A DNA stretch of 46,065 nt from Caldifarciminota bacterium UBA6260 (GTDB lineage: Bacteria; Hydrothermota; 32-111), in contig DJVI01000004.1 of the NCBI GenBank assembly GCA_002441125.1, positions 1 through 46,065 of the forward strand, written 5' to 3'. Shown here piece by piece: positions 8,429-18,053 of this stretch. Each line of letters starts with the position of its first letter. Within the stretch, counting starts at the first letter, position 1. Position numbers and translations under genes: made by a program. The notes below the pieces were generated by a model. That model saw only the letters and a list, made by a program, of their open reading frames with translations. It did no database searches and was not told the origin of the DNA.

Positions 8429-10066
8429 TTACCTCCACAATTTTATAACTATGCTTTTGGAACCTTTTATCACAAAATCTGAAGAATATTTTTTAACAAC
8501 GATGTTATTCCCATTTACCTGTTTTTTCCCCATCAAAAGTTGTTCTTTTACAAAAGAACTCGGGTAGTTAAAAAATTCAAGGTTGTTATCTATAAATCCT
8601 TTTTCAAAAGATATAACTCTTATCACCAAGCTGTTTGATGGATTTATTTGATCTATTATATTTTCAAGTGTTTCAACATCTTTGAAATCAAATTTCCCTG
8701 AACTCCTTGAACTTTCGAAATAAAGGTCATCACCTCCACCGTTGACAGTTATCATCAAAGAATCCTCTTTAATATTTTCAGGTATCTTCAGGTCTATCTC
8801 TTTTGTTAACATCTTTTGATCATAACCCTTCAATTTTATGGTAAGGTGTAGATTCTCTCCACTTTTATAATATTTTTTGTCACTTAAAAGATCATCTATC
8901 ATAAAACTTAGATTCTGTTCAACTATCTCAGATTCAATATTTAAAGAATCTATCTTAACACTTTTGTAAACATTGTTCGTATATGCCTGTAAAAGTCCAG
9001 AAAGGTCAAAAAATATCTGGAACATTATATTTTCTCCTGAGAACATATTTTTATATTCAAAACTTTTCTTGTTGTTACCAAAAACATCTATTTTATATTT
9101 TATTGAAAGATCTCCCCCATTAAAATTTTTTGAAACTGCAGAGAGAAAAGTCAAAGGAATATAACTTGAAACTATATCTTTATCTTTCACTATTGAAAAA
9201 TTGTAATTGAACTGATTTATTTTCATCTTCACTTTTACCATTTCAGATCTTTCCTTAGATTTTGCCAAAACACCGAAAGTTCTATCCTGTATAGCTTTTC
9301 CAGCATTATCTTTAAAAGAGAATCCCATCTTGAAGGATATATCATTTTTGGGAAGTATTGTATAGATGTAAGCTTCAGAAACTGGGAAATCAACCTCTCC
9401 TTTTAATGTGAAAGGATGTCCCAAAGAGTAAATGTTATCTTCATCAACATATGTAACAGTACCTATTGCTGATGCTTCGAAATCACCTTCCAAAAGTTTT
9501 ATCGCTATTGCTTTCCCCGGTAAAAGTTGACTCTTTCCATTTTCCTTTAAATTCAAATTGTTTCCACCAGCGATGATAGAGTTTTTGGGAAATATTTTCA
9601 AACTTTCACCAAAACTTATAATCTCGTTGGAAAATCCAAAAAGAACAATTGGTAGAGATATCTCCTTCAAATCAAAATCGTTTTTCTTCTTTAAGTTGTC
9701 ATAATCTTTAATTCCAACTATCCTTTTTATCGGAGTAACACCTCCAACCGGTTCTTTAAGGTTGTCCCATGTGTAACTTAAACTACCAGCAAGTTTATTG
9801 TTGAAATATACTGGACTTCCACTCATTCCGGCTGCTACACCAGTTTTTTCAACATTCTCTCCAGAACATTTTACAAGAATCATTTCCATATTTGAATCTC
9901 TCATTATATCTATTATCTGGACTTCGAATGTATCAATATCTGTCCCATGAAAAACTGTTTTGCAGTATCCTTTCATACCTATTTTAAGTTCATCAAGATC
10001 TAAAAACTCTTCAGAATTAAGAATTATAAAAAACGATAGTGATAAAAGAAAAAATATTTTTCTCAT
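8429..10066 (-). CDS. Secreted SpoIVB-like peptidase S55 domain protein
   Basis: Secreted serine protease-like protein of about 545 residues. A signal peptide is followed at once by the S55 hallmark LDELKIGMKGYCKTVF. GVAAGMSGSPVYFNNKLAGSLSYTW follows, with the catalytic Ser at about residue 83. HGTD near residue 38 supplies a candidate His. Also present are VTYVDEDNIYSLGHPF and EAYIYTILP, which recur in non-sporulating S55 proteins. The C-terminal half (about 330-545) is an unassigned beta-rich region. ATGATG lies at the start and overlaps the deoA stop; GGAG is 4 nt from the second ATG and 1 nt from the first, so 10066 is chosen over 10069. S55 proteins outside Firmicutes have no settled role; envelope processing is inference. 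Confidence 0.8.
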   Translation of the reverse strand: MRKIFFLLSLSFFIILNSEEFLDLDELKIGMKGYCKTVFHGTDIDTFEVQIIDIMRDSNMEMILVKCSGENVEKTGVAAGMSGSPVYFNNKLAGSLSYTWDNLKEPVGGVTPIKRIVGIKDYDNLKKKNDFDLKEISLPIVLFGFSNEIISFGESLKIFPKNSIIAGGNNLNLKENGKSQLLPGKAIAIKLLEGDFEASAIGTVTYVDEDNIYSLGHPFTLKGEVDFPVSEAYIYTILPKNDISFKMGFSFKDNAGKAIQDRTFGVLAKSKERSEMVKVKMKINQFNYNFSIVKDKDIVSSYIPLTFLSAVSKNFNGGDLSIKYKIDVFGNNKKSFEYKNMFSGENIMFQIFFDLSGLLQAYTNNVYKSVKIDSLNIESEIVEQNLSFMIDDLLSDKKYYKSGENLHLTIKLKGYDQKMLTKEIDLKIPENIKEDSLMITVNGGGDDLYFESSRSSGKFDFKDVETLENIIDQINPSNSLVIRVISFEKGFIDNNLEFFNYPSSFVKEQLLMGKKQVNGNNIVVKKYSSDFVIKGSKSIVIKLWR

Positions 10067-11370
10067 CATACTCCTTTTATATATTTTATAAGTTCAACCT
10101 TCTCAATATTATCTATATTCTCGTCAACTTTGAAAGATTCTTTTAAAATATTGATACTCTCATCATAATTTTTATTCCCAACAAATACCTCAAAAACACA
10201 ATCTCCCTTTGCAACTTTTTCTCCAATCTTTTTGTATACTTTTAAACCTGTTTTATGATCTATACTATCTTCTTTTTTAAACCTTCCAGCGTTCATATAG
10301 ATAAGAGCTATTCCTATTTTGTAAGTATCAAAAAATGATATGTAACCATTCTTATCCGATCTTATTTCAACAGAATTTTGGTAGAAAAGATCCTCTTTTT
10401 TTAACTTTTCAACATTTCCTCCCTGAGCCGAAACTATTTTAAGAAATGTCTCATAAGCATAACCTTTCTTTATAACCTCTCTCACCTTTTCGATTCTATC
10501 CTCACAACTTTGCCCGATCCCATTTTTTTCCATAAGAATGACAGTTATTGCTTTTACGAGTTTGAAAAGATCATTTTCTACTTCACCTTTAAGTATTTTT
10601 ATCGATTCATATACCTCACAACCGTTTCCCGCGTATTCACCTAAAACCTGTGACATATCGGTTATAAGGTAAACCATCTTTTTTCCAAACATCTCTCCTA
10701 TCGAGAACATATTATCAGCAAGTTTTTTGGCATCATCGAAACTTTTCATAAAAGCACCATTTCCACACTTTACATCAAGTATCAAAGAATCTATCCCTTC
10801 AGCCAACTTTTTACTCATTATTGATGATGTTATAAGTGGAATGGATTCAACGGTTCCAGTTACATCTCTCAAAGAATACAAAAGTTTATCAGCAGGAACA
10901 AAATTCTCTGTCTGTCCCCCAAAACCTCCACCAATTTTCTTAACCAAATCATACATCTTCTCTTTACTCAAAAAAACATCCATTCCCTCTATGGATTCAA
11001 GTTTATCAAGAGTTCCACCGGTATGACCGAGTCCCCTTCCTGAAACCATTGGCACTTTAAAACCTAAAGAAACAAGTATTGGAAGTAGTGGGATTGAAAC
11101 TTTATCTCCAACACCTCCGGTTGAATGTTTGTCAACTTTTATTCCCTCTATATCTGAAAAATCGTAAATATCTCCAGATTTCATCATTATCTCTGTTAAA
11201 ACCTTAGTTTCATAATCTGAAAAACCCTTCAAAAAACCAGCCATAAGGAATGCTGACATCTGATAATCAGCGATTTTACCTTCTATATAACCTTTTATTA
11301 AAAATTTCAATTCACTCTCTGTTAACTCGTTTCCATCCCTTTTCTTTTTAATTATCTCTACCGGATTCAT
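10066..11370 (-). CDS. deoA: Pyrimidine-nucleoside (thymidine) phosphorylase
   Basis: It cleaves (deoxy)pyrimidine nucleosides with phosphate to base plus (deoxy)ribose-1-phosphate. The 434 residues match the NP-II family (430-440). Motifs are VEIIKKKRDGNELT at the N-terminus, VDKHSTGGVGDKVS phosphate binding at about 80-93, MVSGRGLGHTGGTLDKLESI, and VKCGNGAFMKS at about 200. The start is inside deoC (23-nt overlap), but the N-terminal family signature and GGGAG 6 nt upstream support it. It lies beside deoC and downstream of cdd in the same operon, so deoxycytidine could be deaminated, phosphorolysed and cleaved. Uridine versus thymidine preference is not resolved. Confidence 0.94.
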   Translation of the reverse strand: MNPVEIIKKKRDGNELTESELKFLIKGYIEGKIADYQMSAFLMAGFLKGFSDYETKVLTEIMMKSGDIYDFSDIEGIKVDKHSTGGVGDKVSIPLLPILVSLGFKVPMVSGRGLGHTGGTLDKLESIEGMDVFLSKEKMYDLVKKIGGGFGGQTENFVPADKLLYSLRDVTGTVESIPLITSSIMSKKLAEGIDSLILDVKCGNGAFMKSFDDAKKLADNMFSIGEMFGKKMVYLITDMSQVLGEYAGNGCEVYESIKILKGEVENDLFKLVKAITVILMEKNGIGQSCEDRIEKVREVIKKGYAYETFLKIVSAQGGNVEKLKKEDLFYQNSVEIRSDKNGYISFFDTYKIGIALIYMNAGRFKKEDSIDHKTGLKVYKKIGEKVAKGDCVFEVFVGNKNYDESINILKESFKVDENIDNIEKVELIKYIKGV

Positions 11371-12016
11371 AAATCTCTCCCATTATTTTTACAGAATTTG
11401 AACTCCCTATCCTGCTCGCTCCATTTTCTATCATATCGATTGCAGTTTTAAGATCTCTTATACCACCACTCGCTTTTATACTTATTCTATTTTCACCAAC
11501 TTTTTTGAATAGTTTTATATCTTCAACCTTCGCTCCACCTGTTGAAAACCCTGTGGATGTTTTTATAAAATCAGCTTTGCCCTCAATAAGAAGTTTTACA
11601 ACATCAACCTTTTCATCCTCTGTAAGAAGGCATGTTTCAACTATAACTTTTAAAACTCTATCCTTACAAACTTCCTTTATCTTTTTTATCTCATCTAATA
11701 CACTCTCATACATCTTCGATTTCATATATCCAACATTCATAACCATATCTATCTCATCGGCACCAAGTTCTATAGATCTTTTTGTTTCAAAAATCTTTGT
11801 TTTAACATCGGTTGCTCCAAGTGGGAAACCAACAACTGTACAAACTTTCACACCTGAATCTTTTAAAAGCTCTTTAGAATAATTGACATAGATCTGATTC
11901 ACACAAACTGAAAAAAAATTGTATCTTTTAGCCTCTTCACAAAGTTTTTTTATATCATCAAAAGTAGCATCAGCTTTTAAAAGTGTATGATCTATAAACC
12001 TGTTAATATCTCTCAT
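11348..12016 (-). CDS. deoC: Deoxyribose-phosphate aldolase
   Basis: DeoC cleaves 2-deoxyribose-5-phosphate to glyceraldehyde-3-phosphate and acetaldehyde in the cytosol. The 222 residues fold as a TIM barrel of normal length. Signatures are RFIDHTLLKADAT at the N-terminus, CTVVGFPLGAT, ADEIDMVMNVGYMKS, LKVIVETCLLT, DFIKTSTGFSTGGA carrying the Schiff-base Lys, and KASGGIRD. The start follows GGAG at 7 nt and overlaps the upstream stop as ATGA. A phosphopentomutase to connect deoA and deoC is not in the window. The acetaldehyde fate is unknown. Confidence 0.96.
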   Translation of the reverse strand: MRDINRFIDHTLLKADATFDDIKKLCEEAKRYNFFSVCVNQIYVNYSKELLKDSGVKVCTVVGFPLGATDVKTKIFETKRSIELGADEIDMVMNVGYMKSKMYESVLDEIKKIKEVCKDRVLKVIVETCLLTEDEKVDVVKLLIEGKADFIKTSTGFSTGGAKVEDIKLFKKVGENRISIKASGGIRDLKTAIDMIENGASRIGSSNSVKIMGEIYESGRDN

Positions 12017-12915
12017 CTGTCAACTCCTTCAGTTTTAACAATGTTTCCATTATAAAAATACCATATGTTGTAGTAGTTTGATTTCGTCAGATTTTCTATT
12101 ATTATCGTTCCTTCATACTTTTGGTTGTATTTTAGATTTCCAGTTGTGAAATAAACAGCATCTTTACTCTCATCAACAGGATTTATTAAAACTTTTCCAT
12201 ACCTGAAAAAGTTATCTCTATCCTCAGGATAAAACCTGTTCTTTTCAAAAAAATCATCAAGAATCCTTTTCGCTTTTTCCGCATTGAATTTTAATTCACC
12301 TTCAACATCCTTTTTAAGTTCAAAATCCTTAATCTGAACAAAAACAGGATAGTAATAATCTGTAAACTCTCCTTCAAGTCCATCCTCCCTACTTTTAAAG
12401 ATTGCTACTCCAAAACCTTTTTCAAAGATATAAAAGGAATAAATATCTATAACTTTTCCCTTAATACTGTTTGTGCCCATCATTCTATCTTTAATCAAAC
12501 TCGTGTAAGAGTATGTTCCATACTCATTCTTTTCCTTCTGGTATTCTACATTAAGGCCCAAACTGAGTTTGTTACTAAGAATAAAACTGTCACCTTCCAT
12601 ACTACCTGAAAACCTTAAGAATTCCTTTCCTTTTTTAAAATTGAAATTTTCTCCATATTTTTCAAAAAATATTTTTTTTATATCCTCTAAATTTTTATAA
12701 TCCCCATTTTCTTTTGAAAATTTTAAAAATAAAGTTAACTTTTTTGTTTCAAGTGAAAAAACTTTCAATTCCAAAAACATATTCCCCATCTGATCATCCG
12801 TTTCATAGAAAAAAGCAAAAAATTTCCCATCATCTGAAAAACCTATTATCTGTGGCTCTGATGAGAAGAGAAGGAAAGAAAAGAGAATCAGAAAAATAAA
12901 AATAAAATATTTCAT
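12013..12915 (-). CDS. Secreted protein, DUF2259-like
   Basis: This is a 300-residue protein with a signal peptide (residues 1-19). Just after it, IIGFSDDGKFFAFFYETDDQMGN resembles the opening of the predicted secreted DUF2259 family, which begins with a similar GFSxDGxxFAF segment. The rest is beta-rich with no motif I recognise; the C-terminus has YNIWYFYNGNIVKTEGVD. GGAG precedes the ATG, and it overlaps both neighbours by 4 nt. The family call is from memory of the N-terminal pattern only. Function unknown. Confidence 0.55.
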   Translation of the reverse strand: MKYFIFIFLILFSFLLFSSEPQIIGFSDDGKFFAFFYETDDQMGNMFLELKVFSLETKKLTLFLKFSKENGDYKNLEDIKKIFFEKYGENFNFKKGKEFLRFSGSMEGDSFILSNKLSLGLNVEYQKEKNEYGTYSYTSLIKDRMMGTNSIKGKVIDIYSFYIFEKGFGVAIFKSREDGLEGEFTDYYYPVFVQIKDFELKKDVEGELKFNAEKAKRILDDFFEKNRFYPEDRDNFFRYGKVLINPVDESKDAVYFTTGNLKYNQKYEGTIIIENLTKSNYYNIWYFYNGNIVKTEGVDR

Positions 12916-14216
12916 TTTATTCTCCTTATTACTATTTTTCCAGAAATATTTTTGAGTAAGACTTCCTGCGGTGGAAAACCTGAAGAAATTTCAATATGGG
13001 ATGGGTCTACTTCAAACTGTTTGAAGGTTGGATCAACACTGTATATTTTTCCTTTATAAAAAACATTGTTCCAAGCATGGTAAAAAAATTGTCCCTCTGA
13101 GAAAACTAATCCAGAAACAACATTTACCTTCACATTTTTTGATAGAAGTAAGGAAGCAAAAAGTTGTGAATGCTCTGTGCAATCTCCATAAGAATTTTTT
13201 AATATTTGTGGTGGTGTTAAAAGCCCAGAATATACTTTTTTCTTCAATTTTTTGTTTACGAATTCCATGCTTTTTTTTATAAAAGTTAGTGTGTCATATT
13301 TACTATCTTTAAACAACTTTTCCGCAATTGAGTTGATAGAACTGTCAGGGAGAAGGTAAAAAGAATCTTTTACATCTTTAAAACCTTCACTGTTTATGGT
13401 TTTTCTAAAAACCTCAAGAGTATCTTTCTTATGAATCTGTCTAAAGTTTGAAAGATCTTTATCCTTAATACCTTCTATAATATATTTAGCATAATTTTCT
13501 TTTCTTATATTTCTGAAATTACCTTCAGCCTCTATTTTAAAATAGTCCAAAATATTAAAATTTTCTGTTGGTTCTTTTACAGAATCTGATATAACCATCT
13601 CTATTCCCTGATCACTCGAAGATTTTATACATCTGTTCTTATCATCAAACCATAAGTAAAATGTTGAACTTTCACTTTTAAAAAGGTATTTTGATGAAGT
13701 GTATCTTTTGCCTGAAATTGTCAAGGTATCATCATTTAAAAATTTTATATCAACCTTTTCGAGTTTTATATTCAAAGGATTCAATGTAAAAAGATTCTCT
13801 TTCAAAATTTTTTTATCAACACTTTCAAGATTGAAAATTATCTTTTTACCTTTAACATCCAAAATATCAGTTTTCTCTTTTCCTGAAAGATCAGTTTTTA
13901 TTATAAGTTTATCGTTCTGCACATAACCGTTAAGGAAAAAGGATATATCTTTACTGTTAACACCAACAAAAAATTTTTTTATATTCCAGTTCTTATCATA
14001 AAACGAGATGGAATTTGAAAATATCTCAACATCGTTTCCATAAATTTCGAATTTCATTTTATTTTTTTCTTCTATCTTTATTAAAGAATCAACATTGGTT
14101 TGTTCTTCAACATAATAGCCAACCTTTGTCCCCCCAAGAAAAATATCCATAACTTTCTTCTGTGCAGAGAGATTTAAAAATAATAATAATGAAAGCAAAA
14201 TAAAATATCTTTTCAT
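12912..14216 (-). CDS. Secreted transglutaminase-like cysteine protease/peptide-modifying protein
   Basis: The 434-residue protein has a signal peptide (about 1-18). A beta-rich N-terminal region of about 240 residues is followed by a transglutaminase-like papain-fold core. The full triad is visible: Cys in SYGDCTEHSQLFASLL (about residue 344), His in FFYHAWNNV (about 379) and Asp in VDPTFKQF (about 394). Proteins of this kind act as peptidases or transglutaminases outside the cytoplasm. The substrate is not predictable. Its start overlaps the C25 peptidase stop (ATGA), so the two envelope hydrolases are co-translated. Confidence 0.82.
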   Translation of the reverse strand: MKRYFILLSLLLFLNLSAQKKVMDIFLGGTKVGYYVEEQTNVDSLIKIEEKNKMKFEIYGNDVEIFSNSISFYDKNWNIKKFFVGVNSKDISFFLNGYVQNDKLIIKTDLSGKEKTDILDVKGKKIIFNLESVDKKILKENLFTLNPLNIKLEKVDIKFLNDDTLTISGKRYTSSKYLFKSESSTFYLWFDDKNRCIKSSSDQGIEMVISDSVKEPTENFNILDYFKIEAEGNFRNIRKENYAKYIIEGIKDKDLSNFRQIHKKDTLEVFRKTINSEGFKDVKDSFYLLPDSSINSIAEKLFKDSKYDTLTFIKKSMEFVNKKLKKKVYSGLLTPPQILKNSYGDCTEHSQLFASLLLSKNVKVNVVSGLVFSEGQFFYHAWNNVFYKGKIYSVDPTFKQFEVDPSHIEISSGFPPQEVLLKNISGKIVIRRIK

Positions 14217-17200
14217 TTTTTTACTATCTTGATATTTTTGGAATACCTCTTTCCTGAAGAAAGAGAGTGAATATCCAAAGTAAGAAGGTAAACTCCACCA
14301 ATTAGCCTTTTTTTATCTTTCATCTCAACAAGTATACTGTTGAAACCATGAGAAAAGTTTTTCCTTCCACTTTCTACGATCTCTCCTTTGTCGTTAAAAA
14401 TTGTAAAATTGAAAAATCCTGAAGAGTTTGAGTTGAAAGTGATATAGAAATCATCTTTGAATGGGTTTGGATAGACAAGAATATTTTTCGAAAGATTCTG
14501 TTGTGGATATTTTAAAAAAATTGTTTTTTCATACTTTTTCAAATCGTTATCAAAAAGAACAACTTTCAAAGTATCCAACTGCGAAAAAACTGTATCTATA
14601 AATATTTCACTTCTAAAAGTATCACCAAAAGATATAAAATTGTTGAAGTTGAATATTTTTTCTTGATTTATATATAAAGATGGTTTGTAACCTGTCAGAT
14701 TTCCAAGGTAAACACCATTTTTAGAAAAGAACTCAACTGTCAGTTTAAACTTCTCTGGAACAGAAACAGTATCCAAAATTTCCACACCGTTAACTTTTAA
14801 CTTCAAAATACCATCATAAGAAAGAGTATCCTTTTCGATCTTAAAGAAAACTTTTTTAACCTTAGAGTGTATAAAACTATCATCCTCAAAAACAGAAACA
14901 ATATCCAACCTTTTTTGATATTTTCTATTTTCAAAACTATCGGGAAGTATAAATTCAAAAATCTTTTCTTTTGAAAAATCAGAAAACCTTCTCATCAAAC
15001 CATCATTCTTTGTGTAATAGATATAAGAGTATGGATAGGTGTGAAGATAATCGTGTGAATCTGTATAAAAAGGTTGGTATATATCCAAAAAAACCTCTTC
15101 TTTGTTTTTATCATTATATGAAAATCCTATATTGTTTTTGTTACCAAGTATTGCGGTATCAGGTGAAATTATTTCAGCATCATATTTGTACTTTTTCACA
15201 ACCATCGACGGATCACCGAAAAGTTGATGGGATGTGTATGTATAGTTATTTTTGTTTATCATGGATAGGTAGTATTCCCCTATTGTGTTGTAACCACCAT
15301 ATATGAAAAGGTCATAAACGAAAGAAAGATAAAGTATATTTCTGTTTTCGTCAGCACTTGTTGCTCTTGTTGCAGCAATGGTTGCTGAAAAACCTGAATA
15401 TGGAAGTATCTGAAAATCTGAAGCGATAGATCCATAATCGTTATCAAATTGTCCAGCCTGACATGTTCCAAAAAGAAATATAGGATATCTGTAAAGATTA
15501 TCAAAAAGGTCAAGATCATTTGGATATTCCAAAAAATGTTCATGTGTTAAAGAATAGTAAGAACCGTGCCCGTAAAAGAATCCAAAATTAACTCCCCTTG
15601 AAAGTATATCTTTTAAAACGAATCTAACATCTCTCTTAAAACCCGGATTGTAAGGCCAGTGATCGGTCCTCTCAAGGTCTCCCTTATAATCTGTTAGATA
15701 AAGTTTTTCTAAAGCAAAGTTGTTTCCTAAAAGCTGCGCGAGTTCTTCACTCGCATTTATGAAACTTATATCGTTAAAATCACTTGTAAGCCTTGAACTG
15801 TACTCGTCATCAGATATTACAAGCGCTCTACTTTTAATATATGTTGGAGTTTTCGTTTCATAATCAATTATCTTATTCAAAGCATAGTATGCCTGATCTT
15901 TTGTGTAAACAGTTATCCTTCCGGGGATAATATCTAAATAGTTATCTCCATCAAGAAGTGCAAACCATCTGTCAACACATTCCGATCTGTAAGAAGTCAA
16001 AAGTGCCAGTTTATATACACCATATCCTGTTTCATAAACTGGAACAACATTCCTGTTTTCAAAAGTGTTAAGACGATTTTTGTAATCGAATGAGCCTGAT
16101 CCGAGAAGAAGGAGATATTTTGGAAATTTTGCCCATCTTTCTTTTGCATAGTAGAGAAAAGATTTTATGGAAGTGGGAGTCTTCATACCAAATGAAAAAG
16201 CGTTATCTATCTGATCGAATTCGAAAACTTTTACACTCATCCCTTTACTTTTTCTATACTGGATATAGGAGTTAACTGAATTTTTATACCCTTTTCCAGT
16301 TATTATGAGAATATCACATCCATTGTTAAAGTCAAAAATGTTTGAGCAATCAACATACTCAAACCTTTCAACCTTTTTAAACTCTTTTGAAAAATATATC
16401 TGTTGAATATCCTTTGTTTTCAAATTAACTTTCTGATTCTTTTTCAGCTTTCCAAAAAAAGAATAGAGAGAAGATGAAAATAAAACATAGAGGTCAACTT
16501 CAGGTTTTAAAGATAAAATATCTTTTTGGTTATCTTCTATTTTCAGATCCTTTTCACCACCAAGGTATGCTTTGTATTCAGGTTCAATAGAACATAGATA
16601 AAAAGTTTTTGTTCTGTTATCAATGTTAACAGGTATTATTCTTATAGAATTGTTATGCTTGAAATTAAAAACATCAAAAGTAAAACTTTTTGGGATAGTT
16701 GTATAAGCTCCCCTTGAGGATGCTCTTCCCACAATTTTTCCATTTATTTCTATATCAATATCAAAAGTATCGTTAAGATCTGTCTGAAAGAAAAATGAAA
16801 CTGTAATTTTACCTGTTGAGTCAACTATATTATCAAGGTTAAAGTTCCATATATAATCTTTAACATCTGTTGAATCTCTGTAAAGGGTGAACTCTCTCCA
16901 TGCCCATCCATAGCCTGCAAGAAGAGGGTTTATAGAATCATATCTGAAAGTTAAGTTAAGATTTACAAAAGAATCACCCCTTAGAGAATCGTAGATAATC
17001 TCTCCCATCTCTAAAAAGTTTGTATCGTTGAAAGTCAGAATGTACTGGTTGTAATCTGTAAAAGGATTATTATAGATATCGTATGAAAGATAAAAGTTTT
17101 TCCCTTTACCCTTTATAGAACTTCCATAAAAAACAAAATATTCCCCTTTTTCGAAAGAATTGTCATTATCACCAAAAAATTTGATAGGTACTTTTACAGG

Positions 17201-17890
17201 ATCAGTATAGTAAAACATTTGAGGTGTATCAGCAGGAAGAATGAGATTTTTTCTTTTATAAAGTCCAAGATTTCTCGGAGATATCAATTCCGGAGTTAAA
17301 CCGGAATTTTTTAAATCTTTATAATCAACTCTGTATATACCATCATCCTTAATTTCCATTTTCAAATAAGATTTTATTTTAGGTTGAGAACTTTTTGAAA
17401 ATTTAAAAACCTTGGTTGGTGATATGTAATCAGAGTTAACAGATGAAACTAAAAGTGGATCATGCCTGTTGGTTTTGATAAGTTTATTTTTAAATTTTAT
17501 ATCTACATTTATTTTTTTGTAATAGGAAATCTCGTTTTTATCAAACATATATACAGGATAAATTTTTAGAAGAAGTATCCTTTGATTTGAAGCGTAAACA
17601 AATTTTTTTTCAAACAATTTTTCATTTTTACTTAATCCTGTAAAATAGTTTTTCCCAATCTCAAATTTCTCACTTTTAACCTTTACCTCAACATCACCTT
17701 CAGGAACATTCACATAGATATTTTTTACAAGATAACCGTTCTCATATTCAAGGTCATATATGGATACATTTTCATCTTTTGGAAAATATTCTATCACCAC
17801 GCCCTTCTCATCACAAAAAGAAACTATTTTAGCATTGTTTAGTAAAAAAGTTAAAAGTATTAAGGTAAAGATTAAAATCTTATTTTTCAT
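14213..17890 (-). CDS. C25 (gingipain-like) cysteine peptidase with type IX-style C-terminal sorting domain
   Basis: The 1225-residue exported protein has a signal peptide, then a propeptide-like beta region. The C25 catalytic module spans about residues 500-860. It begins DILIITGKGYKNSV and continues LLLLGSGSFDYKNRL. The catalytic His lies in GFFYGHGSYYSLTHEHF (about 776) and Cys in FLFGTCQAGQFDN (about 811). SATIAATRATSADENR follows. The C-terminal 90 residues begin NILVYPNPFKDDFYI and end with a GGVYLLTL strand, the pattern of T9SS type A sorting domains. The architecture resembles PorU-type sortases as much as secreted gingipains, so it may process other surface proteins. It overlaps the Trm112-like gene by 11 nt with no Shine-Dalgarno, implying coupling. 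Confidence 0.87.
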   Translation of the reverse strand: MKNKILIFTLILLTFLLNNAKIVSFCDEKGVVIEYFPKDENVSIYDLEYENGYLVKNIYVNVPEGDVEVKVKSEKFEIGKNYFTGLSKNEKLFEKKFVYASNQRILLLKIYPVYMFDKNEISYYKKINVDIKFKNKLIKTNRHDPLLVSSVNSDYISPTKVFKFSKSSQPKIKSYLKMEIKDDGIYRVDYKDLKNSGLTPELISPRNLGLYKRKNLILPADTPQMFYYTDPVKVPIKFFGDNDNSFEKGEYFVFYGSSIKGKGKNFYLSYDIYNNPFTDYNQYILTFNDTNFLEMGEIIYDSLRGDSFVNLNLTFRYDSINPLLAGYGWAWREFTLYRDSTDVKDYIWNFNLDNIVDSTGKITVSFFFQTDLNDTFDIDIEINGKIVGRASSRGAYTTIPKSFTFDVFNFKHNNSIRIIPVNIDNRTKTFYLCSIEPEYKAYLGGEKDLKIEDNQKDILSLKPEVDLYVLFSSSLYSFFGKLKKNQKVNLKTKDIQQIYFSKEFKKVERFEYVDCSNIFDFNNGCDILIITGKGYKNSVNSYIQYRKSKGMSVKVFEFDQIDNAFSFGMKTPTSIKSFLYYAKERWAKFPKYLLLLGSGSFDYKNRLNTFENRNVVPVYETGYGVYKLALLTSYRSECVDRWFALLDGDNYLDIIPGRITVYTKDQAYYALNKIIDYETKTPTYIKSRALVISDDEYSSRLTSDFNDISFINASEELAQLLGNNFALEKLYLTDYKGDLERTDHWPYNPGFKRDVRFVLKDILSRGVNFGFFYGHGSYYSLTHEHFLEYPNDLDLFDNLYRYPIFLFGTCQAGQFDNDYGSIASDFQILPYSGFSATIAATRATSADENRNILYLSFVYDLFIYGGYNTIGEYYLSMINKNNYTYTSHQLFGDPSMVVKKYKYDAEIISPDTAILGNKNNIGFSYNDKNKEEVFLDIYQPFYTDSHDYLHTYPYSYIYYTKNDGLMRRFSDFSKEKIFEFILPDSFENRKYQKRLDIVSVFEDDSFIHSKVKKVFFKIEKDTLSYDGILKLKVNGVEILDTVSVPEKFKLTVEFFSKNGVYLGNLTGYKPSLYINQEKIFNFNNFISFGDTFRSEIFIDTVFSQLDTLKVVLFDNDLKKYEKTIFLKYPQQNLSKNILVYPNPFKDDFYITFNSNSSGFFNFTIFNDKGEIVESGRKNFSHGFNSILVEMKDKKRLIGGVYLLTLDIHSLSSGKRYSKNIKIVKK

Positions 17891-18053
17891 CGAGTTTTTT
17901 TGCTTTTTCCAACAACATAATAGGGATATTATTTTTTATTTCAAAATATATACCATCCTTTTTACATATAAGGATATCCCTTTCCTCATCGTATACAAGT
18001 TCCCCTTTACATTTTGGACATATAAGAATATCGAGCAATCTTTTATCTAACAT
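17880..18053 (-). CDS. Small Trm112/UPF0434-family protein
   Basis: A 57-residue gene found by translating the gap between two larger genes. It reads MLDKRLLDILICPKCKGELVY, in two pieces: MLDKRLLDIL then ICPKCKGELVY. ICKKDGIYFEI and NNIPIMLLEKA follow. This is the Trm112p/YcaR pattern: a CxxC zinc-like knuckle, a later single Cys, and a GIP(V/I)ML ending. Eukaryotic and archaeal Trm112 activate methyltransferases; the bacterial role is unsettled. Two tandem ATGs overlap the upstream TGA. AAGGAGG is 4 nt from the second ATG (18053) and 1 nt from the first (18056), so the second is chosen. The RlmD-type methyltransferase and the 42164 methyltransferase are conceivable partners, but that is speculation. 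Confidence 0.82.
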   Translation of the reverse strand: MLDKRLLDILICPKCKGELVYDEERDILICKKDGIYFEIKNNIPIMLLEKAKKLDEK

